53,742 nucleotides of DNA from an uncultured Saprospiraceae bacterium. GTDB taxonomy: Bacteria; Bacteroidota; Bacteroidia; Chitinophagales; Saprospiraceae. This document shows, piece by piece, positions 39,741-49,100 of this stretch (its first letter is position 1; every line of letters begins with the position of its first letter). The notes beneath the pieces are model-generated. The model did not search any database. It was not told the origin of the DNA and saw only the letters and a list, made by a program, of their open reading frames with translations. Where the stretch lies: assembly GCA_937872385.1 (NCBI GenBank), contig CALMSO010000107.1:1-53742 (forward strand), given 5' to 3'. Position numbers and translations under genes: made by a program.

Positions 39741-40082
39741 TTATAGATTTAGTAATAAATATACCAACAAAGAGACAACAATTACACAAACAAATGCCGT
39801 TCCGCCGTTTATTTCTATATCTATGCGGACATTCTTCTCTTTAAAATTACGAAAGGTCTTATTTCTCGGTGCATCCACCCCCTGTGCATTTTCCACAAAC
39901 CGCCGAGCGTCCTCCAATTGCTTCTTCCGGAGTTTCCGCTCTTGCCGGGTCAGTTGCGTTTCTAATTCTTCCAGCAGCTTCAAGCCGTCTTCTTTGGTCA
40001 GTGGGTCGTCCTGCGCCCAGGAAACCGATTGCTCGGTGCCGCCGCCCTGCGCCTGAAACCGACCACGGTGTTTTTTTAGCAT
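39741..40082 (-). CDS. Small tail-anchored protein of unknown function
   Basis: 113 residues. A basic start (K-K-H-R-G-R-F-Q-A-Q-G-G-G), a charged helical middle with coiled-coil character (E-L-E-T-Q-L-T-R-Q-E-R-K-L-R-K-K-Q) and one C-terminal membrane span (A-F-V-C-V-I-V-V-S-L-L-V-Y-L-L-L). First gene of a two-gene operon with 39290. It lies divergent from the restriction-modification operon; a defence role is possible but unsupported. Confidence 0.6.
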   Translation of the reverse strand: MLKKHRGRFQAQGGGTEQSVSWAQDDPLTKEDGLKLLEELETQLTRQERKLRKKQLEDARRFVENAQGVDAPRNKTFRNFKEKNVRIDIEINGGTAFVCVIVVSLLVYLLLNL

Positions 40083-40177
40083 CGGTTATAATTTGTGAAC
40101 GTTTATCGGATCAATGAAAGTTCAATATTCTGAAGATTATTCGCATTTTGCAAATTTTTTGTCAAAAAATATTTACA

Positions 40178-40252
40178 GTAGAAATTCTACAAATAAAATT
40201 TCTAAACATTTGACCGTTTGGAAAGAAAAATTTAGCTTTGTAGCGATGCTAC
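40178..40252 (+). promoter_or_regulatory. Promoter of the RM operon flanked by two palindromes
   Basis: TTTG (40209-40212), 20 bases, TAGCTTTG (40233-40240). Upstream is an exact palindrome GTAGAA-A-TTCTAC (40178-40190), and over the predicted start site another, GTAGC-GAT-GCTAC (40240-40252). The leader also holds a 7-bp stem GATTTCG/CGAAATC (about 40303-40333). Palindromes at both positions suggest repressor control of the restriction operon; no controller gene was identified. Confidence 0.55.
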
Positions 40253-40375
40253 TATTTGTTTATTTTTGAGTGGTAGATCAAACCCATTGCTCCTTTGCCC
40301 AGATTTCGCAAATCGCAAAGATTTACGAAATCTCCGCCACCGGTTTGATACATTACCCATTTTTGAAAAAACAGC

Positions 40376-40939
40376 ATGAAAACAACGCTCGGACAAGTCG
40401 CAACCATCAGCACGGGGGTATATGCCAAAACCAACGCCCCCGGCAATGTGCAGTACCTGCAAGCCAAATACTTTGACGAACGGGGCACCATACTGCCGAT
40501 CTTGTCCGAACGGCAGGGCATTCCCTTCACAGCCCGATTATCCAGCCACCTGCTGCAAGACGGCGATGTGCTGTTCATGGCAAAAGGCGACCGGCACCAG
40601 GCTTGTCTGTATCGCCAGGAGATGGGTAGAGCCATCGCTTCCACTTCTTTCCTGGTGGTACGCATCCAAGACGACAAAATCATGCCCGCATATTTGCAAT
40701 GGTTCCTGAATACCGCTATATTGCAAAAGCGATTAGCATCCTTAGCGAGAGGCACACACATTCCTTCTATTTCTAAAAAAACATTACAAGAACTGGAAAT
40801 TCATATTCCTTCCTTGTCCACGCAGGAAGCAATCATTGACATCCATGCCCTGTGGCAACGCGAACAGGAATTATCCAAAGCGCTGCTCCGGGAGAAAGCG
40901 ACTTGGTACGAACACCTTTTAATGCAAATGACCCACTAA
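40376..40939 (+). CDS. Half-size HsdS-like specificity protein (single TRD)
   Basis: 187 residues with one target-recognition-like domain: T-T-L-G-Q-V-A-T-I-S-T-G at the start, G-D-V-L-F-M-A-K-G-D, Y-L-Q-W-F-L-N-T, then L-S-T-Q-E-A-I-I and a C-terminal helix with Q-R-E-Q-E-L-S-K. A full HsdS has two TRDs and two such helices. Three bases separate it from hsdM. It may dimerise to form an alternative specificity subunit, or modulate the two-TRD HsdS at 43501. Both ends look intact, so it is not an obvious truncation. Confidence 0.8.
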   Translation: MKTTLGQVATISTGVYAKTNAPGNVQYLQAKYFDERGTILPILSERQGIPFTARLSSHLLQDGDVLFMAKGDRHQACLYRQEMGRAIASTSFLVVRIQDDKIMPAYLQWFLNTAILQKRLASLARGTHIPSISKKTLQELEIHIPSLSTQEAIIDIHALWQREQELSKALLREKATWYEHLLMQMTH

Positions 40940-40942
40940 GAT

Positions 40943-42469
40943 ATGACCACGCAACAAGACATCAACAACATCGTCTGGCGCGCCTGCGACACTTTCCGCG
41001 GCGTGATTGACCCGGCGCAGTACAAAGACTACGTGCTGACCATGCTCTTCCTGAAGTACCTCAGCGACGTCTGGCAGGAAAAAATGGAAACCTACCTCCA
41101 AAAGTACGGCGGCGATACCGAGCGTGCCGAATGGGCAATGAGCCGCGAGCGCTTCGTGGTGCCACCAGAATCCCGCTTTTCCTATCTCTTCGAGCGGCGC
41201 AACGAAGCCAATATCGGCGAACAAATTGACATGGCGCTGGAAGCCTTAGAAGAAGCCAACCGCGGCAAGCTCAGCGGGGAAGACGGCTCCGGCGTGTTTC
41301 GCAATATCAGTTTCAACTCCAGCAACCTCGGCGAATCCAAAGATAAAAATACGCGCCTCCGCCATCTGCTGATTGATTTCAGCGACCCCAAGCTCGACCT
41401 GCGACCTTCCCAACTGGCGGGCGCGGATGCCATCGGCGATGCCTACGAGTTTCTCATCAGCAATTTTGCCTCGGATGCCGGCAAAAAAGCCGGCGAGTTC
41501 TACACCCCGAAAGAAGTTTCCCTGCTGATCGCCAAATTGACCAAATCCGTACCCGGTGCCCGCATCTGCGATCCGACCTGCGGCTCCGGCTCTCTGCTCA
41601 TCAAAGCGGGGCAGGAAGTGGGCTCGGACAACTTTTCCCTCTACGGGCAGGAAGCCAACGGCAGCACCTGGGCGCTGGCGGTGATGAACATGTTCCTCCA
41701 CGACTTCGACAATGCGGTGATCCGCTGGGGCGATACCATTCGCAATCCGAAACTCATAGAAGGCGATGCCCTGATGAAATTCGATACCGTCGTTGCCAAT
41801 CCGCCGTTCTCTCTCGATAAATGGGGCGCGGATGAAGCCCAAAACGACCCTTACCATCGCTTCTGGCGCGGCACGCCGCCCAAGAGCAAGGGCGACTGGG
41901 CATTCATCACCCACATGATCGAAATCGCCTACGAAGGCAAGGGCAAAGTGGGCGTCGTGGTGCCACACGGCGTGCTGTTTCGCGGAAGCTCGGAAGGGAA
42001 AATCCGGCAGCAAACCATCGAAGAAAACCTCCTGGAGGCAGTGATCGGGCTACCGGCAAATCTCTTTTTCGGCACGGGTATTCCGGCGGCGATTCTGGTC
42101 TTCAACAAAGGCAAAGGCACCAACAAAAACGTCCTGTTTATTGATGCCAGCGAACGCTACGAGCAAGGCAAAAACCAGAACAAACTGCGCGCGCAAGACA
42201 TTGACGAGATCGTAGCCACCTACCGCCGTTTCAATCGGGGCGAACTATCGCCCGGCGTGGTGGAGGACAAATTCGCTTACGTAGCCACCTTCGAAGAAAT
42301 TGCCGAGAACGATTTCAACCTGAACATCCCGCGCTACGTGGATACCTTCGAGGAAGAAGCAGAAATAGACATCCGGGCGGTGCAGCAAAACATTGAAGCC
42401 ATCGAAACGGAACTGGCGCAGGTGCAGGCGCAAATGGCGGATTATCTGCGGGAATTGGGCTTGAATTAA
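40943..42469 (+). CDS. hsdM: Type I restriction-modification methyltransferase subunit HsdM
   Basis: 508 residues. N-terminal HsdM helical domain (about 1-140), SAM-binding F-Y-T-P-K-E-V followed by D-P-T-C-G-S-G-S-L-L-I-K-A, and the catalytic N-P-P-F at 286-289, marking an adenine-N6 methyltransferase. The C-terminal helix would contact HsdS. Complete in length; directly downstream of the half-HsdS. Confidence 0.96.
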   Translation: MTTQQDINNIVWRACDTFRGVIDPAQYKDYVLTMLFLKYLSDVWQEKMETYLQKYGGDTERAEWAMSRERFVVPPESRFSYLFERRNEANIGEQIDMALEALEEANRGKLSGEDGSGVFRNISFNSSNLGESKDKNTRLRHLLIDFSDPKLDLRPSQLAGADAIGDAYEFLISNFASDAGKKAGEFYTPKEVSLLIAKLTKSVPGARICDPTCGSGSLLIKAGQEVGSDNFSLYGQEANGSTWALAVMNMFLHDFDNAVIRWGDTIRNPKLIEGDALMKFDTVVANPPFSLDKWGADEAQNDPYHRFWRGTPPKSKGDWAFITHMIEIAYEGKGKVGVVVPHGVLFRGSSEGKIRQQTIEENLLEAVIGLPANLFFGTGIPAAILVFNKGKGTNKNVLFIDASERYEQGKNQNKLRAQDIDEIVATYRRFNRGELSPGVVEDKFAYVATFEEIAENDFNLNIPRYVDTFEEEAEIDIRAVQQNIEAIETELAQVQAQMADYLRELGLN

Positions 42470-42512
42470 TGACAATTTTATAAAAAAGATTTCAGCGTAC
42501 AATAACATAACC

Positions 42513-43511
42513 ATGGCTAAATCGCAAAGTCAGATTATCATTTACCAAACCCCTCAGGGCAATACAAAAGTGCAGGTCCGATTGGTAGAAGAGACCGTCT
42601 GGTTGACGCAGCAACAAATGGCTGATCTGTTCCAAACGACCAAACAAAACATAAGTCTTCACCTTAAAAATATTTTTGAAGAAGGGGAATTGGAAGAAGA
42701 AGCAACTGTCAAGGATTTCTTGACAGTTCAAAAAGAGGGCAAAAGGAACGTGCAACGTTCACTCACCCATTATAACCTGGATGCCATTATTTCAGTAGGT
42801 TATCGGATCAAATCTCATGTGGCTACCCGGTTTCGCATTTGGGCAACTCAGCAACTTCGTGAATACATTATCAAAGGATTCGTATTAGATGATGAAAGAT
42901 TAAAAGAAGCTCGCAATGAGTATTTTGATGAATTACTTAGCCGAATCAGGGATATTCGGTCTGCGGAAAAGGTATTCTATCGGAAGGTCTGCGACATTTA
43001 TGCAACAAGTGTTGATTATGATCCTACTTCAGATATGACCCTGGAGTTTTTTGCTACTGTACAGAATAAGTTTCATTGGGCGATAACCGGACAAACGGCA
43101 GCAGAAATCATACACAATAGAGCCAATGCCGAACTACCTAACATGGGTTTAACTAATTATCCTGCCGAAAGCATTCGCCGAAAGGATGTGACCACAGCCA
43201 AAAATTATTTGACAGAAGAAGAACTGATACAGTACAACCTCATCGTTTCGCAATATCTGGAGTTTGCTGAGCTACAGGCTCGTCAGCGCAAGCCTATGCA
43301 CATGAAAGACTGGATTATCAAACTGCATGGATTTTTGACGCTGAACGAACGGGAAATACTGCAACATAAAGGCAAAATAAGTGCAGAAACGGCTAAGCAG
43401 CATGCGCTGCAAACCTACGAAACCTACAAGGCTGCCCGTGATGCCAATGAGCCGGATGAATTGGACAAAGCCATCAAAAAACTGAAAAAAGGCACCACTG
43501 ATGACGAATAA
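42513..43511 (+). CDS. RhuM-family protein
   Basis: 332 residues. The N-terminus has an HTH-like segment characteristic of RhuM proteins (V-W-L-T-Q-Q-Q-M-A-D-L-F-Q-T-T-K-Q-N-I-S-L-H), then H-Y-N-L-D-A-I-I-S-V-G-Y-R-I-K-S and F-R-I-W-A-T-Q-Q-L-R-E-Y. RhuM genes are commonly lodged inside type I RM operons; the biochemical role is unknown. Its last 11 bases overlap the start of hsdS. AT-richer than hsdM, consistent with later insertion. Confidence 0.9.
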   Translation: MAKSQSQIIIYQTPQGNTKVQVRLVEETVWLTQQQMADLFQTTKQNISLHLKNIFEEGELEEEATVKDFLTVQKEGKRNVQRSLTHYNLDAIISVGYRIKSHVATRFRIWATQQLREYIIKGFVLDDERLKEARNEYFDELLSRIRDIRSAEKVFYRKVCDIYATSVDYDPTSDMTLEFFATVQNKFHWAITGQTAAEIIHNRANAELPNMGLTNYPAESIRRKDVTTAKNYLTEEELIQYNLIVSQYLEFAELQARQRKPMHMKDWIIKLHGFLTLNEREILQHKGKISAETAKQHALQTYETYKAARDANEPDELDKAIKKLKKGTTDDE

Positions 43512-44769
43512 GCAAACCACCCATACCCCACCCCCCGGCTACAAACGCACCCCCCTCGGATGGATACCGGAGGAGTGGGAGGTAGTGAATATTAGAAGCA
43601 TTGCTAAATTAATTCAAACAGGACCCTTTGGAAGTCAAATAAAAGCAAATGAATACGTTAATGGAGGAGTTCCACTAATTAATCCTTCTCACATTCGTGA
43701 GGATAGAATCTCACCTGATTTTGCAATATCCGTAACCTCTGATAAAGCGAAGGAATTAAAAAAACATCAGTTTAAATTAGGCGATATAGTGCTTGCTAGA
43801 AGAGGTGAGTTGGGTAGGTGTGCAATAATTACATCTAAAGAAATCAATTGGCTATGCGGAACGGGAAGTTTATTAATAAGGTTGAATTCAGAAGTCATAT
43901 TATCTGAAATTGTTGCAATATGGATGAGATCAAAACGTATTGTAAATCAATTAAGAATGGAATCAATGGGTAGCACAATGAATAATCTGAACGCAAGCAT
44001 TGTTTCAGGTATTCTTCTCCCCCTCCCCCCCCTCCCCGAGCAGCGCCGCATCGCCGCCATCCTCGCCACCTGGGATCGCGCCATCGAGCTGACGCAACAA
44101 CTCCTCGCCGCCAAAACCCAACAAAAACGCGCCCTGATGCAGCAATTGCTCACGGGACGGGTGCGCCTGCCGGGGTGCCGGGGGCAGTGGCAGGAAAGCA
44201 ACCTGGGAAGCATTCTAAATAAAATTATCGGAGGTGGAACTCCTTCAAAGCGAAAGCCTAATTATTGGAATGGAAACATTCCCTGGGCATCAGTTAAAGA
44301 TATAACTAAATTTAATCCAAATGGTACTCAAGAATACATTACAGAAATAGGGTTAAAAAATAGTTCTTCAAATTTAATTCCAGCAGGAACTATAATAGTC
44401 TCAACTCGTATGGCTTTAGGTAAAGCTGTGATTTTTAAACGTGATGTTGCTATAAATCAAGATTTGAAGGCTTTGTTTCATAATGATGAAAAAGTTATTT
44501 TAGAATTTCTCAAGTTTTGGTTTGAATTGAAAGAAACAAACATAGAAAAACTTGGAAGCGGCAGTACAGTAAGTGGTATTACATTACAAGCACTAAAAAA
44601 ATTAAAGATATTACTCCTACCTATACCAGAACAAACCGCCATTGCCCGTATCCTCACGACCGCCGACGCGGAGCTGGCGCTGCTGGAGCGTCGGTTGGCG
44701 GCCTTGCAGGCGCAGAAGCGCGGGCTGATGCAGGTGTTGTTGACGGGGAAGATTAGAGTGAAATTATGA
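43501..44769 (+). CDS. hsdS: Type I specificity subunit HsdS (two TRDs)
   Basis: 422 residues: TRD1 (about 25-178), conserved central helix (L-P-P-L-P-E-Q-R-R-I-A-A-I-L-A-T-W then Q-Q-K-R-A-L-M-Q-Q-L-L-T-G), TRD2 (about 235-375), and a second conserved helix (I-P-E-Q-T-A-I-A-R-I-L, Q-K-R-G-L-M-Q-V-L-L-T-G-K-I). Defines the bipartite target of the complex. The DNA of the two TRDs is AT-rich while the conserved helices are GC-rich. Start overlaps RhuM, stop overlaps DUF3800 (ATGA). Confidence 0.95.
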   Translation: MTNKQTTHTPPPGYKRTPLGWIPEEWEVVNIRSIAKLIQTGPFGSQIKANEYVNGGVPLINPSHIREDRISPDFAISVTSDKAKELKKHQFKLGDIVLARRGELGRCAIITSKEINWLCGTGSLLIRLNSEVILSEIVAIWMRSKRIVNQLRMESMGSTMNNLNASIVSGILLPLPPLPEQRRIAAILATWDRAIELTQQLLAAKTQQKRALMQQLLTGRVRLPGCRGQWQESNLGSILNKIIGGGTPSKRKPNYWNGNIPWASVKDITKFNPNGTQEYITEIGLKNSSSNLIPAGTIIVSTRMALGKAVIFKRDVAINQDLKALFHNDEKVILEFLKFWFELKETNIEKLGSGSTVSGITLQALKKLKILLLPIPEQTAIARILTTADAELALLERRLAALQAQKRGLMQVLLTGKIRVKL

Positions 44770-45434
44770 AAAGAACCTACAATATTTACTGTGATGAGAG
44801 TACGCATCTCGAAAATGATGGGATGCCTTACTTAATGATTGCCTATGTGAGCTCTCCATACAATCAGCTAAAACAGCATAAAAAGGCAATCAGTCAAATG
44901 AAGGAGAAGCACAAATTCAAAGGTGAAATAAAATGGTCTAATGTTTCCAATGCACAGTATCCTTTCTATAATGAGCTCATAGATTATTTTTTCGCTACGG
45001 ACTTGTGGTTTAGAGCTGTTATTGTTGAGAAAAGCAAAATAGATAATACTCGACCTGGATTCTCGTATGATGAATTTTACTTCAAGATGTATTACCAATT
45101 GTTACACCATAAATTAAGCATGGCGGATAATTACAATATATATATTGACATCAAGGATACGCGTAGTCATAAAAAAATAGCTAAGCTAAAAGAAATATTG
45201 AGTTATAATGCTTCCATTAGAACACTTCAAGCAATACACTCTTATGAGAGCAGTTTAATGCAATTGGCAGATTTAATCATGGGAGCAATTAATTACAAGC
45301 TACGGAATCTGAATAAGGTGATTGCAAAAAATAATCTTATTGATAAAATCGAACAAAACTTTAATGGAGTACTAATAAATTCAACTCCTAAACATGAGAA
45401 TAAACTAAACCTGTTTTTCATTGACTTAAAGTGA
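44766..45434 (+). CDS. DUF3800 protein
   Basis: 222 residues with the DUF3800 opening Y-N-I-Y-C-D-E-S (acidic pair of an RNase H-like fold), later I-D-I-K-D-T-R and the helix S-S-L-M-Q-L-A-D-L-I-M-G-A-I. DUF3800 proteins are predicted nucleases, frequent in defence islands and mobile elements. Starts in a 4-base overlap with hsdS and continues 16 bases from the next gene, as inserted cargo between hsdS and hsdR. AT-rich. Confidence 0.88.
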   Translation: MKRTYNIYCDESTHLENDGMPYLMIAYVSSPYNQLKQHKKAISQMKEKHKFKGEIKWSNVSNAQYPFYNELIDYFFATDLWFRAVIVEKSKIDNTRPGFSYDEFYFKMYYQLLHHKLSMADNYNIYIDIKDTRSHKKIAKLKEILSYNASIRTLQAIHSYESSLMQLADLIMGAINYKLRNLNKVIAKNNLIDKIEQNFNGVLINSTPKHENKLNLFFIDLK

Positions 45435-45450
45435 ATACAACAATCCTAAT

Positions 45451-45981
45451 ATGCCTATCAATTTACTAAAACAGTATGCTGATTTATTAGAATTAGCGCA
45501 TTTGGAAGAGCGTGCTAGGATACAATCTTTGCGAGGTATTTTTAGACGTGATATAGAAGAAAATGAAAACTTATGTTTCAAAAAAAAGCAGATCAGACCT
45601 ATTAAAAAGGCAGATGGAGAACCTGCAATGCAAACTTTATTTCATCATCTTACTACAAGAATGGATGAAAGTGAGGAAGGTAAAAAAATAAAACGTAGAA
45701 TATTTGAAATGGATCGGTCAAAGCGGCTACACTGGATATTATTTCATGTAGAAGAAAGGAAACCGGAAACTTTAGAGATATTTAGTTATGAAGATCGAAT
45801 TGATCGGCAGGATAAAATCAGAACCTATATTTATGATAAAGTAGAAGAATATGTAATTATTTTGGAGCCACAACGAAGTGGAAGAGATTATTATTTGCTT
45901 ACTGCATACTACTTAAATGAAGTGAGAGGGAAAAAACAGATAAAGCAAAAAATGAAAAAAAAGCTACCCACTATTTATTGA
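45451..45981 (+). CDS. Possible BECR-fold (RelE/barnase-like) nuclease
   Basis: 176 residues. The first ~85 are charged and helical; the C-terminal half has the strand-rich pattern I associate with phage BECR-type nucleases: L-H-W-I-L-F-H-V-E, I-F-S-Y-E-D-R-I-D-R-Q, V-I-I-L-E-P and Y-Y-L-L-T-A-Y-Y-L-N-E, ending in a Lys-rich tail. It follows the DUF3800 gene by 16 bases and is closed by a strong hairpin. The two could be a toxin/nuclease pair riding in the RM operon. Assignment is by pattern only. Confidence 0.5.
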   Translation: MPINLLKQYADLLELAHLEERARIQSLRGIFRRDIEENENLCFKKKQIRPIKKADGEPAMQTLFHHLTTRMDESEEGKKIKRRIFEMDRSKRLHWILFHVEERKPETLEIFSYEDRIDRQDKIRTYIYDKVEEYVIILEPQRSGRDYYLLTAYYLNEVRGKKQIKQKMKKKLPTIY

Positions 45982-45989
45982 AAACCGCA

Positions 45990-46021
45990 AGGCTCGGTAC
46001 ACATCTGGGTGTATCGAGCCT
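45990..46021 (+). terminator. Hairpin ending the hsdS-DUF3800 transcript
   Basis: 13-bp stem with one G-U pair, arms 45990-46002 and 46009-46021, 6-base loop; no T run. Strong structure, 8 bases after the stop. Confidence 0.6.
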
Positions 46022-46065
46022 CGAAGCTCCTTCTTCCTATATCGGAAAGATGAGCATTGCAAAGT

Positions 46066-46101
46066 TACAACATTTGTTACAGATATGCAACAGTTGTTGT
46101 A
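46066..46101. promoter_or_regulatory. Inverted repeat upstream of hsdR
   Basis: TACAAC (46066-46071) and GTTGTA (46096-46101) with several related AACA/TGTT words between and just after. No consensus -7 box was found in 46022-46155. Could be an operator for separate hsdR control. Confidence 0.3.
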
Positions 46102-46155
46102 GAATAAAAGTTTCAGAGATATAAAACAAGTTGTTGAATGTCAATAAATTAACCC

Positions 46156-49100
46156 ATGAAAAGACCATCCTTTCGGGAAGACCACATCTCCCAGATACCG
46201 GCTTTGCAGATGCTGCAAAAGCTGGGCTACACCTACCTGGGTCCGGCGGAGGCGCTGGCGCAGCGGGGCGGCAAGACGTCCGGGGTGCTGCTGGAAGGTA
46301 TTCTGGAGACGCAACTCCGGTCGCTGAATTCCATTCAATACAAAGGTCAGTCCTATCCGTTTTCTGATGCGAATATCACAACGGCAATCCATGCGTTGCG
46401 CTCCGTGCCGCTGCCGGAGGGGTTAGTGTCGGCCAATGCGTATGCGTACGATCTGCTCACGCTGGGCAAGGCGCTGGAGCAGTCCATCGAGGGCGATAAG
46501 AAAAGCTACACCCTGCAGTACATCAACTGGCGGGAGTGGGACAAAAATGTGTTTCACGTCACCGAGGAATTTCGGGTGATGCGCACCGGCAGCCAGGAGC
46601 ACTACCGACCGGATATCGTGCTGTTTGTGAATGGCATTCCGCTGGCGGTCATCGAGTGCAAACGCCCGGATTTGAAGGATGGCATCCGGCAGGCGATTTC
46701 CCAGCATTTGCGCAATCAGCAGGAGGACGGCATCCGACCGCTCTTTGCTTACAGCCAGCTATTGCTGAGCCTAGCAACCAATAATGCGGGGTATGGTACG
46801 ACGGCTACCGAGGAAGCGTTTTGGGCAAAATGGGAAGAACAACACCCCGACCGGGCAGCAGAGGCAGCATTTGCAGCGAAGCTGAGCCAATTAAAACAGC
46901 AGGCGCTGGACGAAGCACAGCAGAATGAGTTGTTTGCCGAGCGGTATGGCTATGTGCGGCACTATTTCGAGCAGTTATCCGCCGGACCGCTTACGGTCAC
47001 CGAGCAGGATCGGTATTTGTATTGCCTGTGCCGCCCTGAGCGGCTATTGCATCTAACCTTCAACTACATCGTTTTTGACTCGGGTACGAAAAAAATAGCG
47101 CGTTACCAGCAGTTTTTTGCCATCCGAAAATCCATGCAGCGGGTGCGCGTGCTGGAAAATGGCAAGCGACAGGGGGGCGTAATCTGGCACACCCAGGGTA
47201 GCGGTAAATCCCTGACGATGGTGATGCTGGCACAGGCATTAGCGATGGATAAGGCGATTCGCAATCCCAAAATCGTGATCGTCACCGATCGGGTGGATCT
47301 GGATGACCAGATTTACGGTACGTTTCAAAAATGCCAAATCCCGGTATTGCAAGCAAAAACCGGCAAAGACCTAGTAGAATTGCTGGCGAGCAAGAGCGAT
47401 GCGGTGATTACGACCATCATCAATAAGTTTGAAACCGCCGTCAAGCAGATCAAACGACCATTTGAGTCGCCCGATATCTTCGTGCTGGTGGATGAAGGAC
47501 ACCGCACGCAGTATGGCACTTTCAATGTCAGCATGGAGAAGGTATTCCCGAATGCCTGTTTCCTTGCCTTCACCGGTACGCCGCTCAGCAAGAAGGAGAA
47601 AAATACTGCCCGGAAGTTTGGCGGCATCATTGATGCCTACACCGTGCATCGGGCAGTGGAGGACGGCGCGGTGGTGCCTTTGCTGTACGAAGGTCGCCAC
47701 GCTATTCAGCAGGTGGATGAAAATCCGATTGATGCCTATTTTCAGATGATTTCCGAGCCGTTGAACGATTATCAGCGAGCGGATATGAAGAAGAAGTTCA
47801 GCCGGGCAGATCAGTTGAATGTAGCCGATCAGAAAATCTATTGCATTGCCTGGGATATCAGTCGGCACTTTCCGGATTTTGTTGCCGGTAGCGATTGGAA
47901 AGGGCAACTGGTGTGTCAGAGCAAATCGGCGGCTATTCGCTACAAAAGATACTTAGATGAGATTGGCAAGGTGACCACCGAAATCATCATGTCGCCGCCC
48001 GATATGCGCGAAGGCGAAGACAGCGCCTACACCGAAACATCCGACGAAGTGAAGCGATTCTGGAAACACATGATGGATAAGCACAGTACGCCCAAAAAGT
48101 ACGAGTATAGCGTCATCAACGGTTTCAAATACGATGTGCATCCGCAAATTATCATCGTGGTGGATAAGTTGCTAACCGGCTTCGACGTGCCGCGTAATGC
48201 GGTGCTGTACATTACCCGTAGTTTGCGCGAGCACACGCTACTGCAAGCCATTGCCCGGGTAAACCGGGTGCATCCGGGTAAAGATTTCGGCTATGTCATT
48301 GATTATTACGGCGTGCTGCGGGAGTTGGATGAAGCCTTGAAAACCTTTTCCAGCTACGATGAATTGGAGCGCCAGGACCTGGAGGCGACCTTCACGGATG
48401 TGAACAAAGAATTGGAAAAGTTGCCGCAGGTGCATTCTGAATTGTGGGATTTTTTCAAAACTGTTCCTAATAAATACGATGAGCCGGCTTACGAAAATGT
48501 ACTACGGGATGAAGCGATTCGGGTGCAATTTTACGATAAGCTTTCGGTTTATGCCCGTTTGCTGAAGCTGGCTTTGGCAACCCTGGCGTGGAATAAGCGA
48601 ACGCCGGAAAAAACAATCGAACGCTACAAATACGATCTGGGTTTCTTCGCCAAACTGCGCAATTCGGTGCGCCAGCGATACGCGGATGTAGTGGACTACA
48701 AATCCTACGAAGACCAGATTCAAAAGTTGATTGACAAACATGTCACATCGCATCAGGTGGATAAAATCACCGAGTTAGTTAATATTTTTGATACCGAAAA
48801 ATTCGAGCAGGAAGTCGAACGAGTCGTGGGCGCGGCTGCTCAGGCGGATACCATTGCCCACCGCACGGCGAAGCACATCCATGAGAAGATGGAGGAAGAT
48901 CCGGCGTTTTACAAGCGTTTTTCGGAAATGCTCAAAGAAACCATTCGAGCCTACGACGAACGGCGGATTTCGGAAGCAGAATACCTGAAAACGGTCAAGG
49001 AAATTCAGCAGGCAGTCATCAACCGGACGGGCAGCGGCATACCGGTGGTCTTGCAGGAGCGCTTGATTGCACAAGCATTTTACGGCGTGAGCTATGAGTT

